From assembly GCF_014640815.1 (NCBI RefSeq), contig NZ_BMHM01000001.1:434001-498000 (forward strand): a stretch of DNA of 64,000 nucleotides, written 5' to 3'. Positions within the stretch are counted from its first letter, which is position 1. Every line of letters begins with the position of its first letter. The stretch is from Vreelandella lutescens. Its GTDB lineage: Bacteria; Pseudomonadota; Gammaproteobacteria; Pseudomonadales; Halomonadaceae. The position numbers and the translations under genes are program-made. The notes below the pieces were generated by a model. That model ran no database searches, had not been told where the DNA came from, and was given only the letters and a program-made list of their open reading frames with translations. Below, piece after piece: positions 43,487-53,263 of this stretch.

Positions 43487-44623
43487 ATGAAATTCACTCG
43501 TAATACGCTGACACTTGCCGTTGCGGCTCTAGCCTTCCCTGTCGTTGCTTCTTCGGCTCATGCTGCAACCTCCTTTATTGCCAATTCTTTTTACGACCAA
43601 CAGCACCCCCACTCCCTTTACGGGTATATCGAGTGGGCTGAAATGGTTAAAGAACTATCGAATGGTGAGTTACAACCTGAAGTCTATACCGGCACCGTAT
43701 TGTTAGCACCCCGCGCTAACCTGCAGGGCATCCAAGATAATATTGTGCAGGTTGCTCACCATGCCGCTATTTATACGCCTTCTGAAATGCCGGTAGCAAA
43801 TGCCGTGCAGGAGCTAGGCTTTAATTATGACGACCCGCTGGTTGGTATTCTCGCGGTGACAGACTTCAGCCTTAACAATCCAACCCAGCTAGCCGAGTGG
43901 GAAGAGCTGAATATAGTTTACCTGGGTGCTTACAACACACCTTCCTATGTACTGTTCTGCCGCGAACCAGTCCGCAATTTAGAAGAGCTTCGAGGTAAGC
44001 GTATCCGTACCGCAGGATCTACTGTTTCTGCATGGGTCGAGCAGGCTGGAGGAACGCCAGTTAATGTACCTTCCAGTGAGATGTACAGTGGCCTTGATCG
44101 TGGCTCACTGGACTGCGCATCTAACGCTGCTAATGACTTGATTGATCGGTCTCTGTGGGAGGTTGCAGAACATACGACGCTTTTGCCGACAGGTATGTAT
44201 TGGTCTGGCCCTCAGTGGGGTTTTAACTCTGGATTTTGGGCTAGCCTAAGCGATGAAGAGCGCGATGTCTTCAAAGAAGCGACTGCTAAAGCAATGACAC
44301 GCATGATTGTTCAATACTTAGGTGCTTCTGAAGCTGCTTTAGACGAAGCTGCTGCCAACGGCAATAACATATACGAGCCTGCAGACGATCTGATGGCTTC
44401 CGTGGAGGCTTTTCGCAATGAAGCCTTGACCAATGTTTACGATAAGGCGCGTGATGAGTATGGCGTTGAAGACCCAGAAGCACTAATTGATGATTTCATA
44501 GCGACCTACGAAAAGTGGCAAGCATTAGTCAGCGAAGTTGATCGTGAAGACGAACAAGCCTTGGCCGAACTGGCAATGGAAGAAATCTTCAATAAGCTTC
44601 CTACTGACTATGGAATTTATTAA
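43487..44623 (+). CDS. dctP: TRAP transporter substrate-binding protein, DctP family
   Basis: Periplasmic receptor of 378 residues. Signal peptide ends near SAHA-ATS (residue 27). DctP-type landmarks are ELQPEVYTGTVLLAPRANLQGIQDNIVQVAHHA, the arginine region LRGKRIRTAGSTVSAWVEQAGGTPVNVPSSEMYSGL (the conserved Arg normally binds a substrate carboxylate) and GMYWSGPQWGFNSGFW. Longer than average, with an acidic C-terminal extension. First gene of the operon dctP-tetR-dctQ-dctM-amidohydrolase. The substrate should be a carboxylate-bearing molecule that the amidohydrolase can cleave. Confidence 0.9.
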   Translation: MKFTRNTLTLAVAALAFPVVASSAHAATSFIANSFYDQQHPHSLYGYIEWAEMVKELSNGELQPEVYTGTVLLAPRANLQGIQDNIVQVAHHAAIYTPSEMPVANAVQELGFNYDDPLVGILAVTDFSLNNPTQLAEWEELNIVYLGAYNTPSYVLFCREPVRNLEELRGKRIRTAGSTVSAWVEQAGGTPVNVPSSEMYSGLDRGSLDCASNAANDLIDRSLWEVAEHTTLLPTGMYWSGPQWGFNSGFWASLSDEERDVFKEATAKAMTRMIVQYLGASEAALDEAAANGNNIYEPADDLMASVEAFRNEALTNVYDKARDEYGVEDPEALIDDFIATYEKWQALVSEVDREDEQALAELAMEEIFNKLPTDYGIY

Positions 44624-44637
44624 CGCCGTATCCTCTT

Positions 44638-44658
44638 GGCCGCTTCAATGAGGCGGCC
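44638..44658 (+). promoter_or_regulatory. Intercistronic hairpin between dctP and tetR
   Basis: GGCCGCTTC-AAT-GAGGCGGCC: a 9-bp stem (one U-G) with a 3-nt loop, 15 bp after the dctP stop. No U-tract, so it may act as a stabilising 3' structure that keeps the binding-protein mRNA abundant relative to downstream genes. It also buries a possible earlier ATG of tetR at 44659. Confidence 0.5.
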
Positions 44659-44679
44659 ATGGCCAATCAAGGGTTCTCT

Positions 44680-45309
44680 ATGACGAAGCGACAAAACCAA
44701 GAAGAGCGTTCACGCCAAACGCAGGCACGTGTCACGCAAGCGACGATTGAATGCATTCTTGCGAAAGGTATTCGTGCCACATCAACGGTGGATGTTGCTC
44801 GTCAGGCTGGGGTTTCCCGTGGCGCTTTAGTTCACCACTATCCCTCAAAGACATTGTTGATGCAGGCGGCGTTAGAGGACTTGCTGAGTCGCGAAGTCGA
44901 AAGCGTAAGAGAGATGGCCGTAAAGGTTAAAGCGGGTGAGCTAAACTTCGATAGTCTGCTTGAAGCACTGCATGAGCACTTCAAGGGTGACCTATATATG
45001 GTGACGCTAGAATACCTCACTAATGCTCGAACCGACCCTGACATAATGAAAGTGTTGGTTCCGTTGGCTGCCAATTTCAATGACTCTTTGGAGCAGATAT
45101 GGGAGCAGTTGGTTGCCAGTGCCAATCATACGTCACATCAGAATCGTATCGCTCTGAATGCCACTTTGTGCATGATGCGAGGTATGGGGGCGCAAAGTAT
45201 CTGGCGCGATGACCCTGAACTCTACCGCGATATGTTGCTGTTCTGGAAAGAGACGTTATTGGAGTTGGGGTTTTCTGCCTCAGATGCAAAGAGGAGTGAG
45301 CTCGAATGA
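44680..45309 (+). CDS. TetR-family transcriptional regulator
   Basis: DNA-binding repressor of 209 residues. Helix-turn-helix near 20-60 (ATIECILAKGIRATSTVDVARQAGVSRGALVHHYPSKTLLMQAAL); the rest is a helical ligand-binding domain. I place the start at 44680 (AAGGG six bases upstream); an ATG at 44659 is within a hairpin. It sits between the receptor gene and the membrane subunits of a TRAP transporter, an unusual place, and overlaps dctQ by 4 bp. Likely controls this operon and azlCD through the central palindrome. Confidence 0.9.
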   Translation: MTKRQNQEERSRQTQARVTQATIECILAKGIRATSTVDVARQAGVSRGALVHHYPSKTLLMQAALEDLLSREVESVREMAVKVKAGELNFDSLLEALHEHFKGDLYMVTLEYLTNARTDPDIMKVLVPLAANFNDSLEQIWEQLVASANHTSHQNRIALNATLCMMRGMGAQSIWRDDPELYRDMLLFWKETLLELGFSASDAKRSELE

Positions 45310-45806
45310 TGGCCAAATATTTTGAGTTGATGAGCCAGTGGGTTGCTAAAAGTGCCATGGTAGTTGCGACACTTTTTCTGATTCTAATGGCGCTTCATGT
45401 CTCATTAGACGTTGGGCTGCGATACCTATTTGGAAAGTCATTTACCGGCACTCTGGAGTTTGTCTCTTTCTACTACATGGTCGCTGTTGTCTTTTTGCCG
45501 CTGGCCTATGTCGAACTCCAGCAAGAGCACATTAGCGTAGATGTGCTAGTAGGAAGATTCCCGCCTGTTGTTCAGCTAACGCTGTATCTGTTTGCCTGCT
45601 CGCTAGGACTGCTCTACTTCGGCATGCTCTGCTACCAGGGTTATCTTGATGCGGTACGCGCCACGGTTCGAATGGAAACTGCCATGGCCAATTTTAAATT
45701 CTACCTATGGCCCAGTCGCTGGGCGTTACCGGTTGGCTTTGCTGCAATGTGCCTTGCCATCCTCGCCAACATGATTAAGGCGCTGCAACAACGCCAAGCC
45801 CTGTAG
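45306..45806 (+). CDS. dctQ: TRAP transporter small membrane subunit, DctQ
   Basis: Inner-membrane protein of 166 residues with four helices. The DctQ signature is in the second helix region (DVGLRYLFGKSFTGTLEFVSFYYMVAVVFLPLAYVELQQEHISVDVL). It pairs with DctM to form the sodium-driven transporter. Coupled to tetR by ATGA-type overlap and followed by dctM after 10 bp. Confidence 0.92.
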   Translation: MMAKYFELMSQWVAKSAMVVATLFLILMALHVSLDVGLRYLFGKSFTGTLEFVSFYYMVAVVFLPLAYVELQQEHISVDVLVGRFPPVVQLTLYLFACSLGLLYFGMLCYQGYLDAVRATVRMETAMANFKFYLWPSRWALPVGFAAMCLAILANMIKALQQRQAL

Positions 45807-45816
45807 GAGTTTCCTA

Positions 45817-47124
45817 ATGAGTAATATCGAGATAGGTGTGGCAGGTATTGCCATCGCCTTGGCCCTTATCGCCTTGCGCGTGCCAATTGGCGTTGCACTG
45901 GGTTTAGTGTCGATCATCGGCATTGGCGAAATGACCAGCATGCGCGTTGCTTGGGGGATGATTTCTGCCACTCCCTTTGACTTTGCGGGTACGTGGGAAC
46001 TGACGGCTGCGCCTATGTTTCTATTCATGGGTTATTTGTGTACCAGCACGAATATGACCCAAGGCCTGTTCCATGCCATGCGCCTTTACTTGGCGCGCTT
46101 GCCCGGTGGGCTGGCTGTTTCCAGTGTCATGGCTTCTGCCTTCTTCGCTGCAGCTTCGGGGTCTAGCGTGGCTACTTCGGCGGCTATGTCGCGTATCGCC
46201 GTCCCTGAAATGCTCAAGCATAACTACGATAAGGGGTTGGCAACTGGAACCGTCGCCGCATCGGGCACCCTCGGCTCGTTGATTCCTCCCAGCGTACTGC
46301 TGGTGCTGTATGGCGTTTACGCTCAGGTGTCGGTAGGTCAGCTGTTTATGGCGGGATTTATTCCGGGAGTGGTTTCGGCGCTTCTTTACATAGTCATGAT
46401 TATGGTGAGGGTAAAGCTAAATCCAAGCCTCGCGGGTAATATTGATGTTCGATCTAGCTGGGACGAGAAATGGGATGCCTTTAAGCATATCTGGCCATTG
46501 CCATTGCTAATCGGCTCCGTTCTTGGCGGTATTTTTCTCGGTGTTTTTTCGCCTACAGAAGCGGGTGCCGTGGGCACCACTATCGCTGCACTGATCGCTT
46601 TTGCTCGGCGCACGCTAACCTTTGCTGCCATTCAGGAAGCGTTGATTCGTACGGCAGTCAGTACTGCGAGCATCTTTATTATCCTGATTGGGTCACTGTT
46701 TTTTACTCGTTTTCTCGCCATGAGCGGTGTGCCTGCTGCATTTTCTGAGTTGATTCTCGGTGTTAGCACTGAGACGTGGTGGATCATTCTCGCGGTAGCA
46801 CTAATTTATCTAGTGTTAGGAATGTTCATCGATTCTATTGGCTTATTGCTACTGACGCTGCCGTTGATTCTGCCATTAGTGCATGGCGCTGACCTCAATC
46901 TGATCTGGTTCGGCATCATTGTCGTCAAGCTACTTGAAGTGGGGTTAGTCACTCCGCCGATTGGGCTCAATGTGTATGTCATCAAAGGGGCATTGGGTAA
47001 TAGCGTGACTCTGGCTGAAGTCTTTAAGGGTGTTAGCTGGTTCATCGTGATGGACATTGTTGCCCTGCTGTTGATTGTGCTGATTCCAGCGCTTTCGCTC
47101 TATCTCCCCCAAAAAATGTTTTAA
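45817..47124 (+). CDS. dctM: TRAP transporter large membrane subunit, DctM
   Basis: Inner-membrane permease of 435 residues with about twelve helices, the translocation subunit of the TRAP system. Typical blocks: ALRVPIGVALGLVSIIGIG, ASGSSVATSAAMSRIAVPEML, TVAASGTLGSLIPPSVLLVLYGVYAQVSVGQLF with the Ser/Pro-rich hairpin, and SPTEAGAVGTTIAAL. Uses the sodium gradient, as expected in a halophile. Binding site AGGAG precedes the ATG, and the amidohydrolase gene follows after 25 bp. Confidence 0.93.
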   Translation: MSNIEIGVAGIAIALALIALRVPIGVALGLVSIIGIGEMTSMRVAWGMISATPFDFAGTWELTAAPMFLFMGYLCTSTNMTQGLFHAMRLYLARLPGGLAVSSVMASAFFAAASGSSVATSAAMSRIAVPEMLKHNYDKGLATGTVAASGTLGSLIPPSVLLVLYGVYAQVSVGQLFMAGFIPGVVSALLYIVMIMVRVKLNPSLAGNIDVRSSWDEKWDAFKHIWPLPLLIGSVLGGIFLGVFSPTEAGAVGTTIAALIAFARRTLTFAAIQEALIRTAVSTASIFIILIGSLFFTRFLAMSGVPAAFSELILGVSTETWWIILAVALIYLVLGMFIDSIGLLLLTLPLILPLVHGADLNLIWFGIIVVKLLEVGLVTPPIGLNVYVIKGALGNSVTLAEVFKGVSWFIVMDIVALLLIVLIPALSLYLPQKMF

Positions 47125-47149
47125 CGCCAATATCTCACAAGGATTAACC

Positions 47150-48376
47150 ATGACAACAACTCGTTTTATTAACGCCAACGTTATCGATACTCGCAACGGA
47201 AAAGTGCTTGCCAATCAACAGGTGCGTATTCAGGATGGCCGCATCGCTGAGGTGAGTGATTCTCCATTAGAAGGTAACGATGACCAAGTCATCGATATCC
47301 AGGGCCACTTTCTGATGCCTGGATTAGTTGACTCCCACGTCCACGTTACTGCTATCACACCAAATTTTGCACTGCTTGAGACGCTCTCCCCATTTTATGT
47401 GGGTGCCAAATCAAGCGAGCTGATGGAAGCCATGTTGATGCGTGGTTTCACCACCGTACGTGACGCTGGCGGTGCTGATTACGGACTTGCCAAAGCGGTC
47501 GATGAAGGTGCTTTGGTCGGGCCGCGCATTATGTACGCTGGGAATGCCCTCTCTCAGACGGGGGGGCACGCCGATATGCGTGGCCCTGGGCAACAAACCT
47601 TTGAGGGCTGCTTCTGCTGCGCTGGATTAGGTCGCGTTTGTGATGGTGTTAGCGAAGTACGCCGTGCTGCACGCGATGAGATCAGGAAGGGGGCTACCCA
47701 GATCAAGATTATGGCGTCGGGTGGCGTTTCGTCACCCACTGACCGTATCGACAGTACCCAGTTCTCGCTTGAAGAAATTGACGCTATTGTGGAAGAAGCA
47801 ACAGCCGCCAATATTCATACCATGGCACATGCCTATACCGCGCGCGCTATCAACCGACTAATTCCACGAGGCGTCAAGACTATTGAGCACGGCAATTTAA
47901 TGGACGAGGAGAGCTGTCGACTATTCCTTGAGTATGACGCTTATCTTACTCCTACTCTGTGTACCTACGACGCCTTAGCTAAAGAAGGCGTTGAGGCAGG
48001 CATGGCAGAGCATCTACAGCGTAAGGTTTATGACGTACTTGATGCTGGCGGTAAAGCTTTGGAAATGGCTCAGCGCTATGGCGTGAAGATGCTATATGGC
48101 TCTGATCTGCTTGGCCGGATGCAGCGTCATCAGCTTAATGAATTTAATTTACGTAAAGATGTTGTTCCAGCGGATGAGTTGGTTCGTGCAGCAACCAGCC
48201 ATGCTGCTGATGCTTACGGCCACACCGGTGACTTCGGAGAAATCATTCCAGGGGCGAGAGGAGATGTCATAGTGCTCAAGGATAACCCTCTTGAAGATAT
48301 TACTGTGCTTACGGATCCAGATTCTCAGCTTTTATTCATTATGAAAGATGGAGCTGTCTATAAAAATCAGCTTTAG
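47150..48376 (+). CDS. Amidohydrolase-superfamily enzyme (Xaa-Pro/Xaa-Arg dipeptidase-like)
   Basis: Cytosolic metal-dependent hydrolase of 408 residues in the imidazolonepropionase/prolidase-like branch of the amidohydrolase superfamily. Binuclear-centre ligands are visible: HVH at 63-65, carboxylated Lys186 (QIKIMASGG), His227 (HAYT), His247 (EHGN) and Asp319 (GSD). Between 154 and 164 is a cysteine-rich loop (GCFCCAGLGRVC). Related enzymes cleave the amide bond of N-acyl or dipeptide substrates with Pro, Arg or Lys at the C-terminus. Last gene of a TRAP operon, so the imported compound is its likely substrate. An intrinsic terminator follows. Confidence 0.88.
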   Translation: MTTTRFINANVIDTRNGKVLANQQVRIQDGRIAEVSDSPLEGNDDQVIDIQGHFLMPGLVDSHVHVTAITPNFALLETLSPFYVGAKSSELMEAMLMRGFTTVRDAGGADYGLAKAVDEGALVGPRIMYAGNALSQTGGHADMRGPGQQTFEGCFCCAGLGRVCDGVSEVRRAARDEIRKGATQIKIMASGGVSSPTDRIDSTQFSLEEIDAIVEEATAANIHTMAHAYTARAINRLIPRGVKTIEHGNLMDEESCRLFLEYDAYLTPTLCTYDALAKEGVEAGMAEHLQRKVYDVLDAGGKALEMAQRYGVKMLYGSDLLGRMQRHQLNEFNLRKDVVPADELVRAATSHAADAYGHTGDFGEIIPGARGDVIVLKDNPLEDITVLTDPDSQLLFIMKDGAVYKNQL

Positions 48377-48489
48377 TAGGGGAGATGTTAAAAAGATTAG
48401 TTTATTGAGAAAGAGGTTATTGCTTTGAAAAGGGAAGCCACGATAGCTTACTCTGTGCTTTAATTTTGATATCAAAATATATTAGCACC

Positions 48490-48521
48490 AACAAAACGGG
48501 CAAATAATTGCCCGTTTTGTT
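48490..48521. terminator. Bidirectional intrinsic terminator
   Basis: AACAAAACGGGCAA, loop ATAA, TTGCCCGTTTTGTT: 14-bp perfect stem with A/T flanks, lying between the amidohydrolase gene and the convergent cytidine deaminase gene. The 110 bp before it hold nothing else recognisable. Confidence 0.9.
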
Positions 48522-48536
48522 ACAAGTGCTTGTGCA

Positions 48537-48944
48537 TCACCGTCCCGGCAGTTGCTCCGGCCCAAAAGCGTCGGGCAGCAGGCTGTCCATGGTATAGGTT
48601 TTTAGCACCTCACCCTGCTTGGAGAGCACCATGATTTGCGTGCTGGGGGTGGCGAACTCGCGGATGCGCTGGCGGCAGTCGCCGCAGGGCGTGCAGAGGT
48701 GCTCGCCCGGGCCCATGACGTATACCTTGGCAAGCTCGCGCTGGCCTGCGGTAATCATGGCAGAGATGGCCGAGGCTTCGGCGCATAACCCTTTGTAGTG
48801 GGCCACTTCTACGTTGCTACCCGCAAACTGCTGACCGTCTGGGCACTCCATCACCGCCGCCACGGGGTGGTTGGAGTAGGGCGCGTAGGCGTTGCCCAGG
48901 GTGGTTAACAGCGTATCTACCAGTGCCTGATCCGCTTGGCTCAT
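48537..48944 (-). CDS. cdd: Cytidine deaminase
   Basis: Zinc enzyme of 135 residues that deaminates cytidine and deoxycytidine to uridine forms; the short length indicates the homotetrameric type. Zinc ligand Cys54 and the proton-shuttling Glu56 are in CAEASAI, and Cys87/Cys90 in PCGDCRQ. The substrate-binding SNVEVAHY segment is intact. Last gene of the nucleoside-salvage operon, 37 bp after deoD on the same strand. Confidence 0.95.
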   Translation of the reverse strand: MSQADQALVDTLLTTLGNAYAPYSNHPVAAVMECPDGQQFAGSNVEVAHYKGLCAEASAISAMITAGQRELAKVYVMGPGEHLCTPCGDCRQRIREFATPSTQIMVLSKQGEVLKTYTMDSLLPDAFGPEQLPGR

Positions 48945-48981
48945 GGCGTTATCCTCTCAGTGGGCGCTTGATTCCAAGCGG

Positions 48982-49707
48982 TTAAGCGTTGGCAGCGTCG
49001 TCGCGCAGGACGGTGTCGAGCGCAATCACCATCATGTCGTTGAAGGTGGTTTGACGGTCGGCGCTGGAGAGCGAGTCGCCTTTCAGAATGTGGTCAGACA
49101 CGGTGCAGATAGTCAGCGCGCGGGCACCGAACTCGGCGGCTACGCCGTACAGGCCAGCGGCTTCCATCTCAACGCCCACAATGCCGTAGCGCTTCATCAG
49201 CTCGGCCATGTCGGTTTGCGGGTTGTAGAACAGGTCCGCTGAGAAAATGTTGCCCACTTTCACGGCGACGCTCTGCGCTTTGGCGGCGGCGACGGCGTGG
49301 CTTGCCAGTTCAAAATCGGCAATGGCAGCGAAGTCGTGGTCGTTAAAGCGCATGCGGTTCACTTTGGAATCGGTGCAGGCACCCAGTCCAATCACTACGT
49401 CGCGCACGTTGACATCGTCACGTACCGCGCCGCAGGAGCCCACGCGAATGATCGACTTGACGCCGTAATCGGTAATCAGCTCTTTGGCGTAAATGGACAC
49501 GGAAGGGATGCCCATGCCGTGGCCCATTACGGAAATCTCGCGGCCTTTATAGGTGCCGGTGTAGCCGAACATGCTGCGCACGTCGTTTACTTGGCGCACG
49601 TTCTCCAGGTACGTATCAGCGATGTACTTGGCGCGCAGCGGGTCGCCGGGCATCAGTACGGTATCAGCGAAATCGCCCTTCTCGGCATTGATATGTGGGG
49701 TAGCCAT
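48982..49707 (-). CDS. deoD: Purine-nucleoside phosphorylase, DeoD type
   Basis: Hexameric purine-nucleoside phosphorylase of 241 residues, converting (deoxy)purine nucleosides to free base and (deoxy)ribose-1-phosphate. Hallmarks: [25 protein letters not shown] at the start, [27 protein letters not shown], and [13 protein letters not shown] with the ribose-binding Glu; the catalytic Asp lies in CTVSDHI. The ATG at 49707 follows AAAGGAGTG; the frame is open to 49770 without support. The gap to deoB is 91 bp, the largest within the lower part of the operon. Confidence 0.96.
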   Translation of the reverse strand: MATPHINAEKGDFADTVLMPGDPLRAKYIADTYLENVRQVNDVRSMFGYTGTYKGREISVMGHGMGIPSVSIYAKELITDYGVKSIIRVGSCGAVRDDVNVRDVVIGLGACTDSKVNRMRFNDHDFAAIADFELASHAVAAAKAQSVAVKVGNIFSADLFYNPQTDMAELMKRYGIVGVEMEAAGLYGVAAEFGARALTICTVSDHILKGDSLSSADRQTTFNDMMVIALDTVLRDDAANA

Positions 49708-49798
49708 GGAACACTCCTTTCTAAAATGATTGGCCTGAATAACCCAGTCAGTGGCATTCAGGCCGTGCACATCAGCGTGCTAATTAGGTTGTTAGCCT

Positions 49799-51043
49799 TT
49801 ACGCCGCGTTAGGTAAAAAGCTCTCGCCATCGGCCATGGCGTCCACGGCAAAGAACGCCGCGAGGGTTTGGCCAATGTCGGCGAAGGTGCCGCGCTCGCC
49901 CAGCGGGCCGGGGGCGAAACCTGCACCGCGTACCATGATCGGCACGTATTCGCGGGTGTGCTCGGTGCCTTCCCAGCTAGGGTCGCAGCCGTGGTCGGCG
50001 GTGAGCAGCAGCAGGTCGTCGTCGTTAAGCGCAGCCAGCAGCTCCGGCAGGCGAGCGTCGAAGTGCTCCAGCGCAGCGGCGTAGCCCGGCACATCCCGGC
50101 GGTGGCCGTAGACCGAATCGAAATCCACGAAGTTGGTCATGATCATGGTCGGACGATCACTGGTCTCTTTAGCTGTGCGCGCGACTTCCGCCAGGGTGGC
50201 TTCCATGAGCGCGTCGTGGCCGCTGGCTTTGACCTTGTGGGTAATGCCGCAGTGGGCGTAGATGTCGGCGATCTTGCCAATCGACACCACTTCACCACCG
50301 GCGGCGGCGAGCTTTTGCAGCACGGTGGGGCTGGGCGGCTCAACGCTGTAGTCGCGGCGATTGCCGGTGCGGGCAAAGCTTTCGCGGTCGTCGCCGATAA
50401 ACGGGCGGGCGATCACGCGGCCAATGTTGTACGGCTCCAGCAGCTCGCGCACGGTTTCACACAGTGCGTAGAGGCGCTCTAAGCCAAAGTGCTCTTCGTG
50501 GGCCGCAATCTGGAACACGGAGTCCGCGGAGGTATACACAATCGGCTTGCCGGTGGCGATATGCTCTTCGCCCAGGCGGGCAATAATCTCGGTGCCTGAA
50601 GCGTGGCAGTTGCCAATCACGCCCGTTAAATCCGCTTCCTGAACGATGGCATCCAGCAGCTCCAGGGGGAAGCTGTCGGTTTTATCGAGAAAGTAGCCCC
50701 AGTCAAAGCGCACCGGCACTCCAGCAATTTCCCAGTGGCCGGAAGGGGTGTCTTTACCGCTGGAAATCTCTTTCGCGTGCGCATAAGCGCCCGTCAGCTG
50801 TTCGGGCAAATTAACGCCTTCCGCCACGCTGCCGGTGGCATCCCGGTGGGCGTGAAACAGGCCGAGTGCGGCCATGTTGGGCAGCGTCAACGGGCCGGAA
50901 CGCTCGGTGGTATCCGCCTCGCCACGGGCGCAGGCGGCGGCGATGTGGCCTAGGGTGTCGGCACCCTGGTCGCCAAAGGTCGCGGCATCGGGCGCGCTAC
51001 CAATACCAAAAGAGTCGAGCACTAAGACAATCGCACGGGGCAT
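49799..51043 (-). CDS. deoB: Phosphopentomutase
   Basis: Alkaline-phosphatase-superfamily mutase of 414 residues, interconverting (deoxy)ribose 1- and 5-phosphates. Metal-site segment [18 protein letters not shown] (about 7-24) begins the protein; the phospho-acceptor Thr lies in [12 protein letters not shown] (about 93-104), and the late metal ligands in [18 protein letters not shown] are present. Start overlaps the deoA stop by one base (TAATG), so translation is coupled. Supplies deoxyribose-5-phosphate to DeoC. Confidence 0.96.
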   Translation of the reverse strand: MPRAIVLVLDSFGIGSAPDAATFGDQGADTLGHIAAACARGEADTTERSGPLTLPNMAALGLFHAHRDATGSVAEGVNLPEQLTGAYAHAKEISSGKDTPSGHWEIAGVPVRFDWGYFLDKTDSFPLELLDAIVQEADLTGVIGNCHASGTEIIARLGEEHIATGKPIVYTSADSVFQIAAHEEHFGLERLYALCETVRELLEPYNIGRVIARPFIGDDRESFARTGNRRDYSVEPPSPTVLQKLAAAGGEVVSIGKIADIYAHCGITHKVKASGHDALMEATLAEVARTAKETSDRPTMIMTNFVDFDSVYGHRRDVPGYAAALEHFDARLPELLAALNDDDLLLLTADHGCDPSWEGTEHTREYVPIMVRGAGFAPGPLGERGTFADIGQTLAAFFAVDAMADGESFLPNAA

Positions 51044-52395
51044 TAGGCTTCTCCTCGGAAGGTCTCTTGCAGCAGTGTGTCGGCGGTGGCTTCAGCGTCA
51101 CCGATGGTGACCGCCGCACGTAGCTGGGCGGCGGCGCGGGCGGCGGCCTCTTCGGTGCGGGCGTGAACGATGGCTAGCGGGCGCTGGCTATCCACACGGT
51201 CGCCGATTTCGACGATCTCGCTAAAACCGACGCTGTGATCGACGCTGGCGTCGTTACGCAGGCGGCCGCCGCCCAGTTCTACAACACTCATGCCCACGGC
51301 GCGGGTATCGAAGCGCTGTACGATACCGCTCTGTTCGGGGTACACCGCTTGAATTACCGGGGCAGTGGCCAGGTAACTGTCCGAGCGCTCCATAAAGTCG
51401 GCGGGGCCGCCCAGTTCGCGCACCATGCGAGCGAAGACTTCCGCCGCCGCGCCAGAGGTGAGCGCTTTGTCCAGCTTGGTGAGGGCTTCTTCGCGGTTAG
51501 CCACCAGCTTGCCCGCAATCAGCATCTCAACGGCGAGTTCGCGAGTGACCTGCATCACGCGGCTGTTGGCACGCTCGCCGCGCAGCAGCGCCAGGGTTTC
51601 GACGATCTCTACCGCGTTACCGGCACAGGGGGCCAGCGGCTGGCTCATATCGGTGAGCAGCGCAGTGGTGGGCGTGCCCGCTTGGGTGGCAACGTTGGCG
51701 ATACTTTTCGCCAGCTCGCGGGATTTTTCCGGGGTGGGCATGAACGCGCCGCTGCCGACTTTAACGTCCATCACCAGGGCATCCAGGCCAGAGGCCAGCT
51801 TCTTGCCCAAAATAGACGCGGTGATCAGCGGAATGGATTCCACGGTGGCGGTCACGTCGCGCACGCCGTAGATGCGTTTGTCCGCCGGAGCGAGGTTGCC
51901 GGTTTGGCCGATAATCGCCACGCCGGTGGATTTCACCACGTCGCTGAAGCGCTCGGGCGCGGGGTAGGGGTCGTAGCCGGGGATCGACTCCAGCTTATCC
52001 AGCGTGCCGCCGGTGTGGCCCAGGCCACGGCCAGAAATCATCGGTACAAACGCGCCGCAGGCAGCGACCCACGGGCCTAACACCAGCGATACCAAGTCAC
52101 CTACGCCGCCGGTAGAGTGTTTATCCACAATGGGGCCGGGCAAATTGAGCGAATCCCACTGCATCACGTGGCCGGAGTCCCGGGTGGCGGTGGTCAGCGC
52201 GACGACTTCTTCGCGGCTCATGCCGTTTAAAAACACCGACATGGTGAAGGCGCCAATCTGCGCGTCGCTGATGCGGTCGTCAGCAATGCCTTGTACGAAG
52301 GCTTTGATCTCTTCAGCGGGCAGCGGCTGGCCGTCGCGCTTCAGGCGAATCAGTTCTTGGGGGAGCAGGGCGTGGTGAGAAGCGTTAGACGGCAT
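51043..52395 (-). CDS. deoA: Thymidine phosphorylase
   Basis: Homodimeric phosphorylase of 450 residues, splitting thymidine into thymine and deoxyribose-1-phosphate. The family signature [21 protein letters not shown] and the phosphate loop KHSTGGVGD are intact, with the catalytic Lys/Arg/His set typical of the bacterial enzyme. The start codon abuts the deoC stop, and GGAGG inside the end of deoC serves as its ribosome binding site. The long open frame on the opposite strand is a coding shadow. Confidence 0.96.
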   Translation of the reverse strand: MPSNASHHALLPQELIRLKRDGQPLPAEEIKAFVQGIADDRISDAQIGAFTMSVFLNGMSREEVVALTTATRDSGHVMQWDSLNLPGPIVDKHSTGGVGDLVSLVLGPWVAACGAFVPMISGRGLGHTGGTLDKLESIPGYDPYPAPERFSDVVKSTGVAIIGQTGNLAPADKRIYGVRDVTATVESIPLITASILGKKLASGLDALVMDVKVGSGAFMPTPEKSRELAKSIANVATQAGTPTTALLTDMSQPLAPCAGNAVEIVETLALLRGERANSRVMQVTRELAVEMLIAGKLVANREEALTKLDKALTSGAAAEVFARMVRELGGPADFMERSDSYLATAPVIQAVYPEQSGIVQRFDTRAVGMSVVELGGGRLRNDASVDHSVGFSEIVEIGDRVDSQRPLAIVHARTEEAAARAAAQLRAAVTIGDAEATADTLLQETFRGEA

Positions 52396-53202
52396 TTAGT
52401 AGCCTCCATTCGTCACGGCATCAGCATTGCCGTTTAGCGTGTTCAATAAGTTATTCAGCAGGCTGGATGCACCAAACCGGAAGTGTTCAGGCGTGACCCA
52501 CTGAGGACCCATAATGTCAGCGGCAAGCGCAAGGTACTCGGCGGCGTCTTCGGCGCTGCGTACGCCACCCGCGGCTTTAAAGCCAACGTCTTTGCCGCTG
52601 GCTTTAATCGCCTTGAGCATAATCTCGGCGGCTGCCAGGGTAGCGTTCACCGGCACTTTGCCAGTTGAGGTCTTGATAAAGTCCGCACCACCTTCTATGG
52701 CCAGCTCGCTAGCGCGTTGGATAAGCGCAGGCTCTTTGAGTTCGCCAGATTCGATGATGACTTTTAGCTGCGCCTGGCCACCGCAGGCGGCTTTACACAT
52801 TTCAACCAGCTCGCGGCCGGTCTCTTCATCGCCTGCCATCAGCGCGCGGTAGGGGAACACCACGTCGACTTCATGGGCGCCAGACGCCACGGCTTCACGG
52901 GTTTCACGGGCGGCACCCATAATGTCGTCGCCGCCGTGGGGGAAGTTGGTCACGGTAGCGATTTTGACCTGACCATCCAGCTTGTGGGCGCTCAGCGCAC
53001 GGGCAGCAGTGACAATAAACTGCGGATAAACGCAGACCGCCGCCGGGTTTCCGAAAGGCGTTTTCACCTGTTGGCACAGCGACTCAATCACGCTGTCGGT
53101 GTCGCTGTCGTTCAGGCTGGTCAAATCCATGAGGGCCAGCGCGTGACGAGCGGCTTGGATCAGTTGGGCTTGAGTGAGCTGGGGGGAGGCAGTCGCGTTC
53201 AT
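52396..53202 (-). CDS. deoC: Deoxyribose-phosphate aldolase
   Basis: Class I aldolase of 268 residues, cleaving deoxyribose-5-phosphate into acetaldehyde and glyceraldehyde-3-phosphate. The Schiff-base lysine lies in [10 protein letters not shown], and [15 protein letters not shown] contains the second catalytic lysine. E. coli-type enzyme by length and by the C-terminal GASSLL. I start at the ATG at 53202 (MNATASP, with GCGAGAAA upstream) rather than at a TTG six codons earlier. First of the four deo catabolic genes after nupC, with a hairpin in the gap. Confidence 0.95.
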   Translation of the reverse strand: MNATASPQLTQAQLIQAARHALALMDLTSLNDSDTDSVIESLCQQVKTPFGNPAAVCVYPQFIVTAARALSAHKLDGQVKIATVTNFPHGGDDIMGAARETREAVASGAHEVDVVFPYRALMAGDEETGRELVEMCKAACGGQAQLKVIIESGELKEPALIQRASELAIEGGADFIKTSTGKVPVNATLAAAEIMLKAIKASGKDVGFKAAGGVRSAEDAAEYLALAADIMGPQWVTPEHFRFGASSLLNNLLNTLNGNADAVTNGGY

Positions 53203-53230
53203 GAATTTCTCGCAAATCAATAAAAGACAA

Positions 53231-53263
53231 AACGGGCACTGCGTGAAAACAGCAGCGCCCGTT
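53231..53263 (-). terminator. Hairpin between nupC and deoC, likely partial terminator
   Basis: On the minus strand AACGGGCGCTG pairs with CAGTGCCCGTT (11 positions, one G-U) and is followed by TTTGTCTTTT. It lies 22 bp past the nupC stop and 28 bp before deoC. It may lower deo expression relative to tsx-nupC, or end that transcript if deoC has its own promoter; none is obvious. Confidence 0.65.

Noticed and set aside
49868..50482. Plus-strand open frame of 204 codons opposite deoB
   Set aside because: Shadow of deoB, with composition biased by third-position GC and no homology-like motif.
51235..52080. Long plus-strand open frame of 281 codons opposite deoA
   Set aside because: deoA is an unambiguous full-length gene; the antisense product is Gly/Arg/His/Gln-rich and has no family features. 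Typical GC-driven shadow frame.
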